DNA of 64,000 nt from RGIG3178 sp964533965 (GTDB taxonomy: Bacteria > Bacillota > Clostridia > Christensenellales > QAND01), in assembly GCA_964533965.1 (NCBI GenBank), contig CAZHNN010000006.1:48845-112844 (forward strand), given 5' to 3'. Under the pieces are notes generated by a model. That model was not told the origin of the DNA, searched no databases, and saw nothing but the letters and a program-made list of their open reading frames with translations. This document shows, in pieces, positions 15,632-23,645 of this stretch. A program made the position numbers and the translations under genes. Every line of letters starts with the position of its first letter. Positions within the stretch are counted from its first letter, which is position 1.

Positions 15632-17083
15632 ATGAAATTGGATCAGCACCAAGCGCCTATCTTGGAGGCGCTGCAGGCCCACAAGGCCGCGCGGGTCGTG
15701 CCGTTCGACGTGCCCGGGCATAAGCAGGGACGCGGCAATCCGGAATTGCTTGCCTTTTTGGGAAAGCAGTGCCTGGAAGCGGACGTGAATTCCATGAAAC
15801 CGCTGGACAGCCTTTGCCATCCCGTCTCCGTGATACGGGAGGCGGAAATTTTGGCAGCAGATGCTTTTGGCGCGGCTTCTGCTTTCCTGATGGTAAATGG
15901 GACGACCTCCGCCGTGCAGAGCATGGTGCTTAGCGTCTGCAAGCACGGCGATAAGCTGATCTTGCCGCGAAACGTGCACCGAAGCGTTATCAATGCAATG
16001 GTACTTTGCGGCGCAGTGCCCGTCTATGTGAATCCACGGATTAACGAACGGTTGGGCATCGCGCTTGGCATGTCACTGCAAGACGTCGAAGCCGCCATCA
16101 AGGCAAACCCCGACGCCAAGGCTGTGCTGGTGAACAACCCGACCTATTACGGCATTTGCTCCGACCTTGCCGACATCGTAAAGCTGGCGCACGCGCATAA
16201 TATGGCCGTACTCGCCGATGAAGCGCACGGCACGCACTTCTATTTCGCTGACAACATGCCGATAAACGCGATGGCGGCGGGCGCCGATATGGCAGGTGTC
16301 TCCATGCACAAGTCCGGCGGCTCATTGACGCAGAGCTCGTTCCTGTTGCTCGGACCGCGAATGCACATGGGCTACGTACGGCAGATCATCAACCTGACGC
16401 AGACCACCAGCGGCTCTTACCTTCTGATGTCAAGCCTCGATGTTTCCAGAAAGAACCTGGCGCTGCACGGCAAGGAGCTCTATCAGAGGGTGTATGAGCT
16501 TGGGGAGTACGCACGGGAGGAGATCAACAACATCGGCGATTATTACGCGTTCGGCCGCGAATTGTGCAACGGCGATTCGCTGTATGATTTTGATCCGCTC
16601 AAGCTCTCCATCAATACGCTGGATCTTGGACTCGCAGGCATTGAAGTATACGACATTTTGCGCGACGAGTACAACATCCAGGTTGAGTTCGGCGATGTCG
16701 GAAATATACTGGCCTATCTGTCGCTTGGCGACCGCGAACGGGACATCGAGCGGCTGGTCAGCGCGCTTTCGGAGATCCGCCGCAGGTATAAACGGGAACG
16801 CTCTACGCTGATCCCACTCGAATATATGAGCCCCGAAGTCGTTTGCACGCCGCAGGAGGCCTTTTATGCCGACACTGCGGTGCTGCCGATCGAACAGAGC
16901 GCAGGCCATATCTGCGCCGAGAACGTCATGTGCTATCCGCCGGGCATACCGATGTTGGCGCCGGGCGAGCGCATCACAAAGGATATACTGGGCTATATAC
17001 GCTATATGAAGGAACACGGCGGCACGCTGACCGGGCCGGAGGATAGCAGCATAGAATATCTGAAAGTGCTGAAAGGGAGGTAA
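15632..17083 (+). CDS. speA: Arginine decarboxylase (aspartate-aminotransferase-fold Orn/Lys/Arg decarboxylase)
   Basis: PLP enzyme of the Bacillus SpeA / Cad type: N-terminal VPFDVPGHKQGRG, then NGTTSAVQSM, VLVNNPTYYG, DEAHGTHFYF and the PLP lysine Lys 227 in SMHKSGGSLTQSS. The C-terminal domain has MCYPPGIPMLAPGE. 483 residues, the short form without the N-terminal wing domain of E. coli decarboxylases. Arginine is the most likely substrate because an agmatinase gene lies two genes downstream, although lysine or ornithine cannot be excluded from sequence alone. Product: agmatine. Confidence 0.88.
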   Translation: MKLDQHQAPILEALQAHKAARVVPFDVPGHKQGRGNPELLAFLGKQCLEADVNSMKPLDSLCHPVSVIREAEILAADAFGAASAFLMVNGTTSAVQSMVLSVCKHGDKLILPRNVHRSVINAMVLCGAVPVYVNPRINERLGIALGMSLQDVEAAIKANPDAKAVLVNNPTYYGICSDLADIVKLAHAHNMAVLADEAHGTHFYFADNMPINAMAAGADMAGVSMHKSGGSLTQSSFLLLGPRMHMGYVRQIINLTQTTSGSYLLMSSLDVSRKNLALHGKELYQRVYELGEYAREEINNIGDYYAFGRELCNGDSLYDFDPLKLSINTLDLGLAGIEVYDILRDEYNIQVEFGDVGNILAYLSLGDRERDIERLVSALSEIRRRYKRERSTLIPLEYMSPEVVCTPQEAFYADTAVLPIEQSAGHICAENVMCYPPGIPMLAPGERITKDILGYIRYMKEHGGTLTGPEDSSIEYLKVLKGR

Positions 17084-17089
17084 ACGCGC

Positions 17090-17965
17090 ATGCAACTCGT
17101 ATTCACCGAACAGCATACTCCGAATGTCGGGCTTGCCATCGATGTGGACAGGCAGCTGCACACGTCGGAGAGCAAATTCCAGCGCATCGATGTGTTTGAA
17201 TCCGTGGCTTTCGGGCGCATGCTCGTGCTCGATGGCGTATTGATGCTCACGGAAAAGGACGAATTCATCTATCACGAGATGATCGTGCATGTGCCTTTGG
17301 CCGTCCACCCCGACCCCAAGAACGTTTTGATCATCGGCGGCGGTGACGGCGGAGCCGTTCGCGAATTGTGCCGCTATCCGCATGTGGAACGCATTGATTT
17401 GGTCGAAATCGACCGGGATGTGGTGGACGTGTGCAAGCAATATTTGCCGTTTGTCGCCTGCAGCTTTGACGATAAGCGCGTAAAGGTGCACTACGAGGAC
17501 GGGCTTCGGTTCATCCGCCGTTTTTCGGACGAATATGACGTGATCATCGTCGATTCGACCGATCCGTTCGGCCCGGGCGAAGGGCTTTTCACCAAGGAGT
17601 TCTACGGCAACTGCTTTAAGGCGCTGCACGACGACGGCATACTCGTCAACCAGCACGAAAACCCGTTTTACCCTGAGGACGCGCTCGCGGTGCGGCAGAT
17701 CCACAAACGCATCGTGCAGAGCTTTCCCCTCTCCCGCCTGTACCAGGCGCATATACCGACCTATCCGTCGGGGCACTGGCTGTTCGGGTTTTCCACGAAG
17801 AAATACCATCCCGTGCGGCATATGGATGCGAAAAAGTGGAAGTCGTTTGACATCCAGACGCGCTATTACAACACGAACCTGCACAAGGCCGCGTTTGCGC
17901 TGCCCACCTATGTGGAGGATCTGATCAAGGAGGTGGAAGGCGATGAAAACGATGTTTGGCTTTGA
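17090..17965 (+). CDS. speE: Spermidine synthase (polyamine aminopropyltransferase)
   Basis: Transfers the aminopropyl group of decarboxylated AdoMet to putrescine. The methyltransferase-like fold shows the nucleotide site IIGGGDGGAVREL (GGGDGG at 83-88), EIDRDVVDVC and the catalytic acidic stretch VDSTDPFGPGEGLF; the N-terminal strand block precedes it. 291 residues, standard. 6 bp after the decarboxylase gene; its end overlaps the agmatinase gene by 23 nt. Aminopropylation of agmatine is a possible alternative activity given the neighbours. Confidence 0.92.
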   Translation: MQLVFTEQHTPNVGLAIDVDRQLHTSESKFQRIDVFESVAFGRMLVLDGVLMLTEKDEFIYHEMIVHVPLAVHPDPKNVLIIGGGDGGAVRELCRYPHVERIDLVEIDRDVVDVCKQYLPFVACSFDDKRVKVHYEDGLRFIRRFSDEYDVIIVDSTDPFGPGEGLFTKEFYGNCFKALHDDGILVNQHENPFYPEDALAVRQIHKRIVQSFPLSRLYQAHIPTYPSGHWLFGFSTKKYHPVRHMDAKKWKSFDIQTRYYNTNLHKAAFALPTYVEDLIKEVEGDENDVWL

Positions 17966-18782
17966 GCCATCCTTCGAGGAAGCGGACATCGTTCTCTTCG
18001 GCGCACCGTTTGATTCCACCACCAGCTTTCGCCCCGGCACGCGCTTTGCACCGGATGCCATGCGAAACGAATCGTTCGGATTGGAAACCTATAGCCCCTA
18101 TCTTGACAAAGACCTTTTGGATATTTCGGTCTGCGACGCGGGGGATCTGGAACTTTGCATCGGCGATTCCAAAAAGGCGCTGCTTTCGATAGAGGAGTAT
18201 GCCGAAACCGTGCTTGACGCTCACAAGCTGCCCGTGATGATCGGCGGCGAACACCTCATATCCCTTGGCGCCATCAAAGCCGCCGCCAAAAAATACCCCG
18301 ACCTTTGCGTGCTGCACTTCGACGCGCACACGGACCTTCGGGATGAATATTTAGGTGCGGAGCTGTCCCATGCCACCGTTATGCGGCGGGTATGGGACGT
18401 GTTGGGCGATGGGAGGGTCTTCCAGTTTGGAATTCGCTCCGGCGATAAGAGTGAATTCGTTTGGGCGCCGTCGCATGTTCGCATGCATAAATTCGATTTA
18501 TCGGGTTTGAGCGACGTCATTCGGGAGCTCTCCGGTCGACCGATATACCTTTCGCTGGATCTGGACGTGATGGACCCCTCCGTATTTCCCGGAACGGGAA
18601 CGCCGGAAGCAGGCGGCGTAGGGTTCAAGGATCTGCTCGATGCGGTATACGCATGCTGCAAGCTTACCATCGTCGGCTGCGACATCTGCGAGTTGTGCCC
18701 CGTATACGACCAAAGCGGCGCATCGACAGCGGTGGCATTGAAGATACTGCGGGAATTGCTTCTTTCACTTGAAATAAAGTAA
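17943..18782 (+). CDS. speB: Agmatinase (ureohydrolase family)
   Basis: Hydrolyses agmatine to putrescine and urea. The binuclear manganese site of the arginase/agmatinase fold is complete: His 104 in GGEHLISLG, Asp 127, His 129 and Asp 131 in FDAHTDLRDEY, and Asp 206 and 208 in SLDLDVMDPSVFPGTGTPE. 279 residues. ATG 17943 has AGGAGG upstream inside the end of speE. It could also process aminopropylagmatine to spermidine, as in some thermophiles; this is only a possibility. Confidence 0.92.
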   Translation: MKTMFGFEPSFEEADIVLFGAPFDSTTSFRPGTRFAPDAMRNESFGLETYSPYLDKDLLDISVCDAGDLELCIGDSKKALLSIEEYAETVLDAHKLPVMIGGEHLISLGAIKAAAKKYPDLCVLHFDAHTDLRDEYLGAELSHATVMRRVWDVLGDGRVFQFGIRSGDKSEFVWAPSHVRMHKFDLSGLSDVIRELSGRPIYLSLDLDVMDPSVFPGTGTPEAGGVGFKDLLDAVYACCKLTIVGCDICELCPVYDQSGASTAVALKILRELLLSLEIK

Positions 18783-18811
18783 ATCGAAATGATATAGAGG
18801 AGGACAACATC

Positions 18812-20011
18812 ATGGCAAAGGCATTGATCATTGGGGCGGGCGGCGTGGCAAGCGTGGCCGTCCACAAGTGCTGCCAAAATTCCGATGTCTTTACGGACAT
18901 CTGCATTGCGAGCCGCACAAAATCCAAGTGCGACGCTTTAAAGGACAAGCTTTCCGGCGGAAAGACGAAGATCACGACGGCACAGGTTGATGCCGACAAC
19001 GTGGACGAACTTGTAGCGCTCATCAACGAATACAAGCCGGATATCGTGATGAACCTCGCATTGCCCTATCAGGATCTGACGATCATGGAAGCGTGCCTTG
19101 CTACCAAGACGCATTATCTGGATACGGCGAACTACGAACCCATTGATACCGCTAAGTTCGAATACAGCTGGCAGTGGGCGTACCGCGATCGCTTCAAACA
19201 GGCGGGCATTACCGCGATTCTGGGATGCGGGTTTGACCCGGGCGTCACCAGCATCTTCTCCGCCTATGCGCAGAATCACTACTTTGATGAGATCCATGAA
19301 ATAGACATACTGGATTGCAACGGCGGAGACCACGGGTATCCTTTTGCCACGAACTTCAACCCTGAAATCAACATAAGAGAAGTGACGGCAAACGGCAGCT
19401 ATTGGGAAAACGGGCACTGGGTGGAGACCGAGCCGATGGAAATCAAGCGCGAATACGATTTCAAAAGCGTTGGCAAGAAAGACATGTACCTGTTGCACCA
19501 CGAGGAGATTGAGAGCCTGGCGCTCAACATCAAGGGAATCAAGCGTATCCGCTTCTTCATGACGTTCGGGCAGAGCTATCTGACGCATCTTCGCTGCCTG
19601 CAAAACGTCGGGATGACGTCCATTGAGCCCATCGAATTCGAGGGAATACAAATCGTTCCGCTGCAGTTCTTAAAGGCAGTGCTGCCCGACCCGGCGTCTT
19701 TAGGGCCGCGTACCGTCGGCAAGACGAACATCGGCTGCATTTTCCGTGGCCTCAAGGATGGCAAGGAGCGCACCTATTACGTCTACAACATCTGCGACCA
19801 CCAGGAATGCTACCGCGAGGTGGGAAGCCAGGCGATCAGCTATACCACGGGCGTGCCGGCGATGATCGGCGCGATGATGGTGCTCACCGGCAAATGGCAG
19901 GGCGCTGGCGTGTTCAATGTCGAGGAGTTCGACCCCGATCCGTTCATGGAAGCACTGAACAAGTGGGGCCTCCCGTGGGAGGAAGATTTCAATCCCGTGC
20001 TGGTGGACTGA
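18812..20011 (+). CDS. Carboxynorspermidine/carboxyspermidine dehydrogenase (saccharopine dehydrogenase family)
   Basis: NADPH-dependent reductive condensation of aspartate semialdehyde with putrescine (or diaminopropane) to carboxyspermidine (or carboxynorspermidine). N-terminal Rossmann motif LIIGAGGVASVAVHKC, then YKPDIVMNLALPYQD, GCGFDPGVTSIFSAYA and GGDHGYPFATNFNPEINIRE, typical of this branch rather than of lysine-pathway saccharopine enzymes. 399 residues. Its function is fixed mainly by the decarboxylase gene that overlaps its stop codon by one base. It follows speB by 29 bp with GAGGAGG as ribosome binding site. Confidence 0.9.
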   Translation: MAKALIIGAGGVASVAVHKCCQNSDVFTDICIASRTKSKCDALKDKLSGGKTKITTAQVDADNVDELVALINEYKPDIVMNLALPYQDLTIMEACLATKTHYLDTANYEPIDTAKFEYSWQWAYRDRFKQAGITAILGCGFDPGVTSIFSAYAQNHYFDEIHEIDILDCNGGDHGYPFATNFNPEINIREVTANGSYWENGHWVETEPMEIKREYDFKSVGKKDMYLLHHEEIESLALNIKGIKRIRFFMTFGQSYLTHLRCLQNVGMTSIEPIEFEGIQIVPLQFLKAVLPDPASLGPRTVGKTNIGCIFRGLKDGKERTYYVYNICDHQECYREVGSQAISYTTGVPAMIGAMMVLTGKWQGAGVFNVEEFDPDPFMEALNKWGLPWEEDFNPVLVD

Positions 20012-21141
20012 TGGAAGCCTGGATGCAAACGCTCCCCACCCCGTGCTACGTGGTGGACGAGCGCAAACTCACAGATAATTTGGGCGTGCTGCAGAAGGTC
20101 ATGGACCAAAGCGGCTGCAAGATACTGCTTGCGCAGAAAGCCTTCTCCATGTTCTCGCTGTACCCGCTGATTGCTCAAACGCTGTATGGCACGGCGTGCA
20201 GCGGGCTTTTGGAGACAAAGCTCGGGGCGGAGTTCTTTTTAAAGGAAAACCACGTATATTCCCCGGCATATAAGGATGAGGAGTTCGACGAGATAGCGCA
20301 CCTATGCGACCACGTTGTGTTCAACACGCCGCAGCAGCTCAGGCGCTTTTATGACAGAGCCAAGTCGTTTGACTGTTCCATTGGGCTGCGGCTGAACCCG
20401 CAGTGCTCCACCCAGGGGCATGCGATCTACGATCCCTGTTCGCCGCATTCCAGGCTTGGCACGACCATCGAGAACTTTGAGCCTGATCTGTTGCCTTACC
20501 TTGACGGATTCCACATGCACACGCTGTGCGAACAGAACGCGGACGCGCTGATACAGACCGTTGCGGCGCTTGAGCTGCAATTCGGCAAGTATATGCACTC
20601 TTTGAAATGGCTGAATCTCGGAGGCGGGCACCACATCACGCGCGTGGATTACGATGTAAAGACGCTCGTGCGGGAACTGGTGCGTCTTCGTGACGTGTAT
20701 AGCGTTCAGATGTATCTGGAACCGGGCGAAGCCGTAGTGCTGAACGCCGGATATCTGGTGGCGAGCGTTCTCGATTTTCTGCACGACGGAATGCACATAG
20801 CAATCCTGGACACGTCCGCAGCGTGTCATATGCCGGATGTGATCGAGATGCCGTATCGTCCCGAGATCATAGGAGCAGGGCTGCCCGGCGAAAAGCAATA
20901 TACCTACCGTCTCGGAGGACCCACATGCCTTGCGGGGGACATCGTCGGCGACTATTCGTTCGACAGACCGCTTCAGATCGGCGACAAGCTCGTCTTCTGC
21001 GATATGGCGCACTACTCGATGGTCAAGAACAATACCTTCAACGGCATGAAGCTCCCGCACATCGCGATCCACACGCTGGATGGGAAGAACAAAATCGTCC
21101 GTTCGTTCGGATACGAGGATTTCAAGCAAAGGCTGTCGTAG
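20011..21141 (+). CDS. nspC: Carboxynorspermidine/carboxyspermidine decarboxylase
   Basis: PLP-dependent, alanine-racemase-fold decarboxylase that turns carboxyspermidine into spermidine (or the nor-forms). N-terminal TPCYVVDERKL, PLP lysine Lys 43 in LLAQKAFSMF, RLNPQCSTQ, SRLGTTIENF, DGFHMHTLCEQNAD, LNLGGGHHITR and C-terminal GPTCLAGD, all typical of NspC. 376 residues. The ATG shares its A with the preceding TGA, so translation is coupled. Last gene of the operon, followed by a terminator. The frame is open further upstream inside the previous gene, but that part is not family-like. Confidence 0.9.
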   Translation: MEAWMQTLPTPCYVVDERKLTDNLGVLQKVMDQSGCKILLAQKAFSMFSLYPLIAQTLYGTACSGLLETKLGAEFFLKENHVYSPAYKDEEFDEIAHLCDHVVFNTPQQLRRFYDRAKSFDCSIGLRLNPQCSTQGHAIYDPCSPHSRLGTTIENFEPDLLPYLDGFHMHTLCEQNADALIQTVAALELQFGKYMHSLKWLNLGGGHHITRVDYDVKTLVRELVRLRDVYSVQMYLEPGEAVVLNAGYLVASVLDFLHDGMHIAILDTSAACHMPDVIEMPYRPEIIGAGLPGEKQYTYRLGGPTCLAGDIVGDYSFDRPLQIGDKLVFCDMAHYSMVKNNTFNGMKLPHIAIHTLDGKNKIVRSFGYEDFKQRLS

Positions 21142-21155
21142 CGTTCAAGCCATGC

Positions 21156-21186
21156 AGGAGGACCGGTACATCCGGTCCTCCTTTTG
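21156..21186 (+). terminator. Rho-independent terminator of the polyamine operon
   Basis: Stem AGGAGGACCGG / CCGGTCCTCCT with a 5-nt loop, followed by TTTTGCTTTTT, 14 bp after the nspC stop. Confidence 0.9.
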
Positions 21187-21303
21187 CTTTTTAACATAAA
21201 CTCATTAAAAAGCAATTGACCGCAAGGGCGGATTGTGTTTTCCTGTATACGAAGGTCCTTTTTGCGTCGCACACGGCGAGCAATAACAATGCAGGGAGGG
21301 ATT

Positions 21304-22734
21304 GTGTTGGATAAACTATTGACCCATGCTACCCCGGAATCCATGGGTATCCCGAGCGAAGCGATTGAGCGTTTTTACCGTGAAGCCATCGCCACAAAGA
21401 TGCAGATGCACAGCTTTATGTTGCTGCGCCACGGAAAAATCGTCACAAATGCTTGGTGGAATCCGCACGAAGAGGACGAAACACACATCATCTATTCCGT
21501 GAGCAAAAGTTTTACCTCGATTGCCGTGGGCTTTTGCATCGAAGAAGGACTGTTCAAGCTCACCGATAAGGTCGTCGACCTTTTCCCCGAAAAGATCGAT
21601 TTTGAGGTGAATGAATACACGCGTGAACTCACCGTCGAACATCTTTTGACCATGCGCAGCGGCCATCCCTATGCCACCGACCGCAAAGGGCCTGATTGGG
21701 TGAAGTCCTTTTTAATGACCAAGCCGCCGGTCCGTCCGGGAACGCTGTTTGGCTATGACTCCACCGCGACGCACACCCTGTGTGCGCTCGTCCAAAAAGC
21801 CACCGGCATGAAGATGATGGAGTATTTAAAGCCACGCCTGTTTGACAAGCTTGGCATCGAGGGCATCTACTGCCAGGAGGACGCAATGGGCATCAACACC
21901 GGCAGCCGCGGCATCCATTGCAAAACAATCGACATGGCGAAGTTTGGCCAGCTCATATTGCAGCGCGGTATGTGGAACGGTGAGCAGGTCGTCCCCGCAC
22001 ATTGGGTGGATGCGGCGACAAAAAAGCAGGTCGATACCGCAACCAAGGGATCCAACAGCGAGGGCAACCCGGGCTATGGCTACCAGTTCTGGCGGCTCAG
22101 AGGCGATGCGTTCGGCGGCTTGGGCTCCGGTGGGCAGTTGATCATAATCGTTCCCCACCTCGATCTCGTTTGGGTATCCACAGGCAACCTTTTGGAGGAC
22201 GAGGGCAGCCTGGATCTGATCATCCGGCTGTTCTGGTCGACCATCGCGCCGTTTGTCTGCGACCATCCGCTCCCCGAAAACCCGGAGGCGGTAAAGCGGC
22301 TTCGTGATCTCGAAGGATCGTTGTGCCTGCCGATGCCCGATGGCAATCCGCAAAGCCCACTTTCGGATGATCTTGACGGCAAGACCTACGAATTTTCGGA
22401 CAACGGCGCAAAGCTCAAGAGCATCGGCTTCACCAAAACCCGCCATGGCATGGACATCCTTGTCCGGATAGCGGAGGAAGATTGGACCATTCAAGCAGGA
22501 GCGGACCAGTGGATTCCCCAGTATGTCTCTGTGACGGACGATAACGGTTGGTCAAAACTGGTCTATGTTGACAATGCCACGATGGTCTGCCATGTGCATC
22601 TTGCGCTCAAGCTGGGCACCTACAAATTCGTGTTTTGCCAATCGGGGGATTCGCTGTCCGTACAGCTCCGCCCCACCGGTTGGACGGACTACCGAAGGTT
22701 CTCATTGCTTGCTACGGGATATGAAATCAAATGA
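21304..22734 (+). CDS. Serine hydrolase of the beta-lactamase class C / DD-peptidase family
   Basis: Resembles the large group of class-C-like esterases and peptidases. The SxxK nucleophile motif is SVSK within IIYSVSKSFTSIAVG; the second motif YxS/N appears as YDS in FGYDSTATH; EHLLTMRSGH and GLGSGGQ, the counterpart of the KTG box, follow. The C-terminal ~130 residues form a separate beta-rich extension. No signal peptide is seen, so it is probably cytoplasmic. About 476 residues. Start is uncertain: GTG 21304 or TTG 21307, both after AGGGAGG; an earlier in-frame ATG lies within that site. Substrate cannot be told. Confidence 0.8.
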   Translation: MLDKLLTHATPESMGIPSEAIERFYREAIATKMQMHSFMLLRHGKIVTNAWWNPHEEDETHIIYSVSKSFTSIAVGFCIEEGLFKLTDKVVDLFPEKIDFEVNEYTRELTVEHLLTMRSGHPYATDRKGPDWVKSFLMTKPPVRPGTLFGYDSTATHTLCALVQKATGMKMMEYLKPRLFDKLGIEGIYCQEDAMGINTGSRGIHCKTIDMAKFGQLILQRGMWNGEQVVPAHWVDAATKKQVDTATKGSNSEGNPGYGYQFWRLRGDAFGGLGSGGQLIIIVPHLDLVWVSTGNLLEDEGSLDLIIRLFWSTIAPFVCDHPLPENPEAVKRLRDLEGSLCLPMPDGNPQSPLSDDLDGKTYEFSDNGAKLKSIGFTKTRHGMDILVRIAEEDWTIQAGADQWIPQYVSVTDDNGWSKLVYVDNATMVCHVHLALKLGTYKFVFCQSGDSLSVQLRPTGWTDYRRFSLLATGYEIK

Positions 22735-22756
22735 TACCGGCTATAAAGGCGCACTA

Positions 22757-22786
22757 AAAAAAGAGCCGCTTGAGCGGCTCTTTTTG
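22757..22786. terminator. Bidirectional Rho-independent terminator
   Basis: AAGAGCCGCT / AGCGGCTCTT stem flanked by A-run and T-run, between the convergent serine hydrolase and the secreted-protein gene. Confidence 0.88.
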
Positions 22787-22794
22787 GTTGTTCG

Positions 22795-23532
22795 TTACAC
22801 TGCGCGTTTTCTCTTGCCCTTGCGTATCAGCGCCATTACCCCATAGACGGCACCCGCGGCAACAGCGCCAATGGCGCCGGATCGTATAACGGAATCCCAG
22901 GCAAAAGGCTTCTTGGTGATCTTAGTGAACGTCACGCTTTCGACAACGGAGTGCAGCAGCGTCTGTTCGCTGGTAGTCATTACGGTGCCATACGAGTGCA
23001 TCGTGATGTTGACCATGAATCCGTTGACGACCGTGCAGTATTGCCTGCCATAGGTAGGTACGCCACCTATGGTCTGCTGCACATCCATCACGATGAATTT
23101 CGCCTGCTTATGCGAATACAGCGAATAATTCGTATACGTCAAGCCGGCATCCTTTGCCTGCTTGCTGTTCATCAACTGCTTGGCAAGGTCGGTGCGCTTG
23201 GCGTCGCTCAATGTGTTTAGGTCATAGACGCTTTTAAGGTCGTCGCTTTCCACCTTTGTCACCACGATCTCCGAGAGCGGCGAGAGCTTAACGGCATCTA
23301 GATAGATGTCATTCTGGTTCATGTAGTTGAGGAACGCCGATCCGTCATACCCAATTTTTGAAAAGATCGGATCAGTCACAGGCGTTTGTCGTGTGACGCC
23401 ATACCATCCATCCGGGATCGTCAATTTTAGATTGAGATCGTTCAGCTCGATTGTCGCAGGCGCGGCAAGCGCAGAGGTAGCCAGCAGAAGGACTGCAAGC
23501 ATTAAAACGATGGCTAAATATGTACGTTTCAA
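22795..23532 (-). CDS. Secreted, membrane-anchored protein of unknown function
   Basis: 245 residues. Signal peptide MKRTYLAIVLMLAVLLLATSALA, a soluble domain that opens ATIELNDLNLKLTIPDGWYGVTR, and a C-terminal membrane segment (SGAIGAVAAGAVYGVMALI) ending in a basic tail RKGKRKRAV, which puts the bulk of the protein outside the cell. The 'LTIPDGWYG' start resembles PsbP/DUF1795-like lipid-side domains, but I cannot assign a family. TTG 23532 with GGGAG 7 nt upstream gives a clean signal peptide; a GTG at 23550 is the alternative. It lies downstream of the lemA/DUF2207 pair in the same direction, separated by a long palindrome. Confidence 0.65.
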   Translation of the reverse strand: MKRTYLAIVLMLAVLLLATSALAAPATIELNDLNLKLTIPDGWYGVTRQTPVTDPIFSKIGYDGSAFLNYMNQNDIYLDAVKLSPLSEIVVTKVESDDLKSVYDLNTLSDAKRTDLAKQLMNSKQAKDAGLTYTNYSLYSHKQAKFIVMDVQQTIGGVPTYGRQYCTVVNGFMVNITMHSYGTVMTTSEQTLLHSVVESVTFTKITKKPFAWDSVIRSGAIGAVAAGAVYGVMALIRKGKRKRAV

Positions 23533-23606
23533 TTTCGTTCTCCCATGCACGTTGAATTTTCACCCATACAACTATATTGTATGTTCACATGGCAAACCTG
23601 CATGCC

Positions 23607-23642
23607 AGTCATTATAGTCATGCTGGCATGGCTATAATGACT
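23607..23642. repeat. Long intergenic palindrome
   Basis: AGTCATTATAG (23607-23617) is perfectly inverted as CTATAATGACT (23632-23642), and an inner CATGC/GCATG pair extends it to a hairpin of about 17 bp with a 2-nt loop. Neither strand has a T-run after it, so it is not a standard terminator. It may be a transcript-stabilising hairpin, a repeat-family member or a protein site. Confidence 0.65.
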
Positions 23643-23645
23643 AGT

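Noticed and set aside
16430..18061. A 543-codon open frame on the minus strand across the polyamine genes
   Set aside because: It is antisense to the arginine decarboxylase, speE and the start of speB, which have complete family motifs. Its own protein is rich in His and Arg without any domain; long antisense frames are expected at this codon bias.
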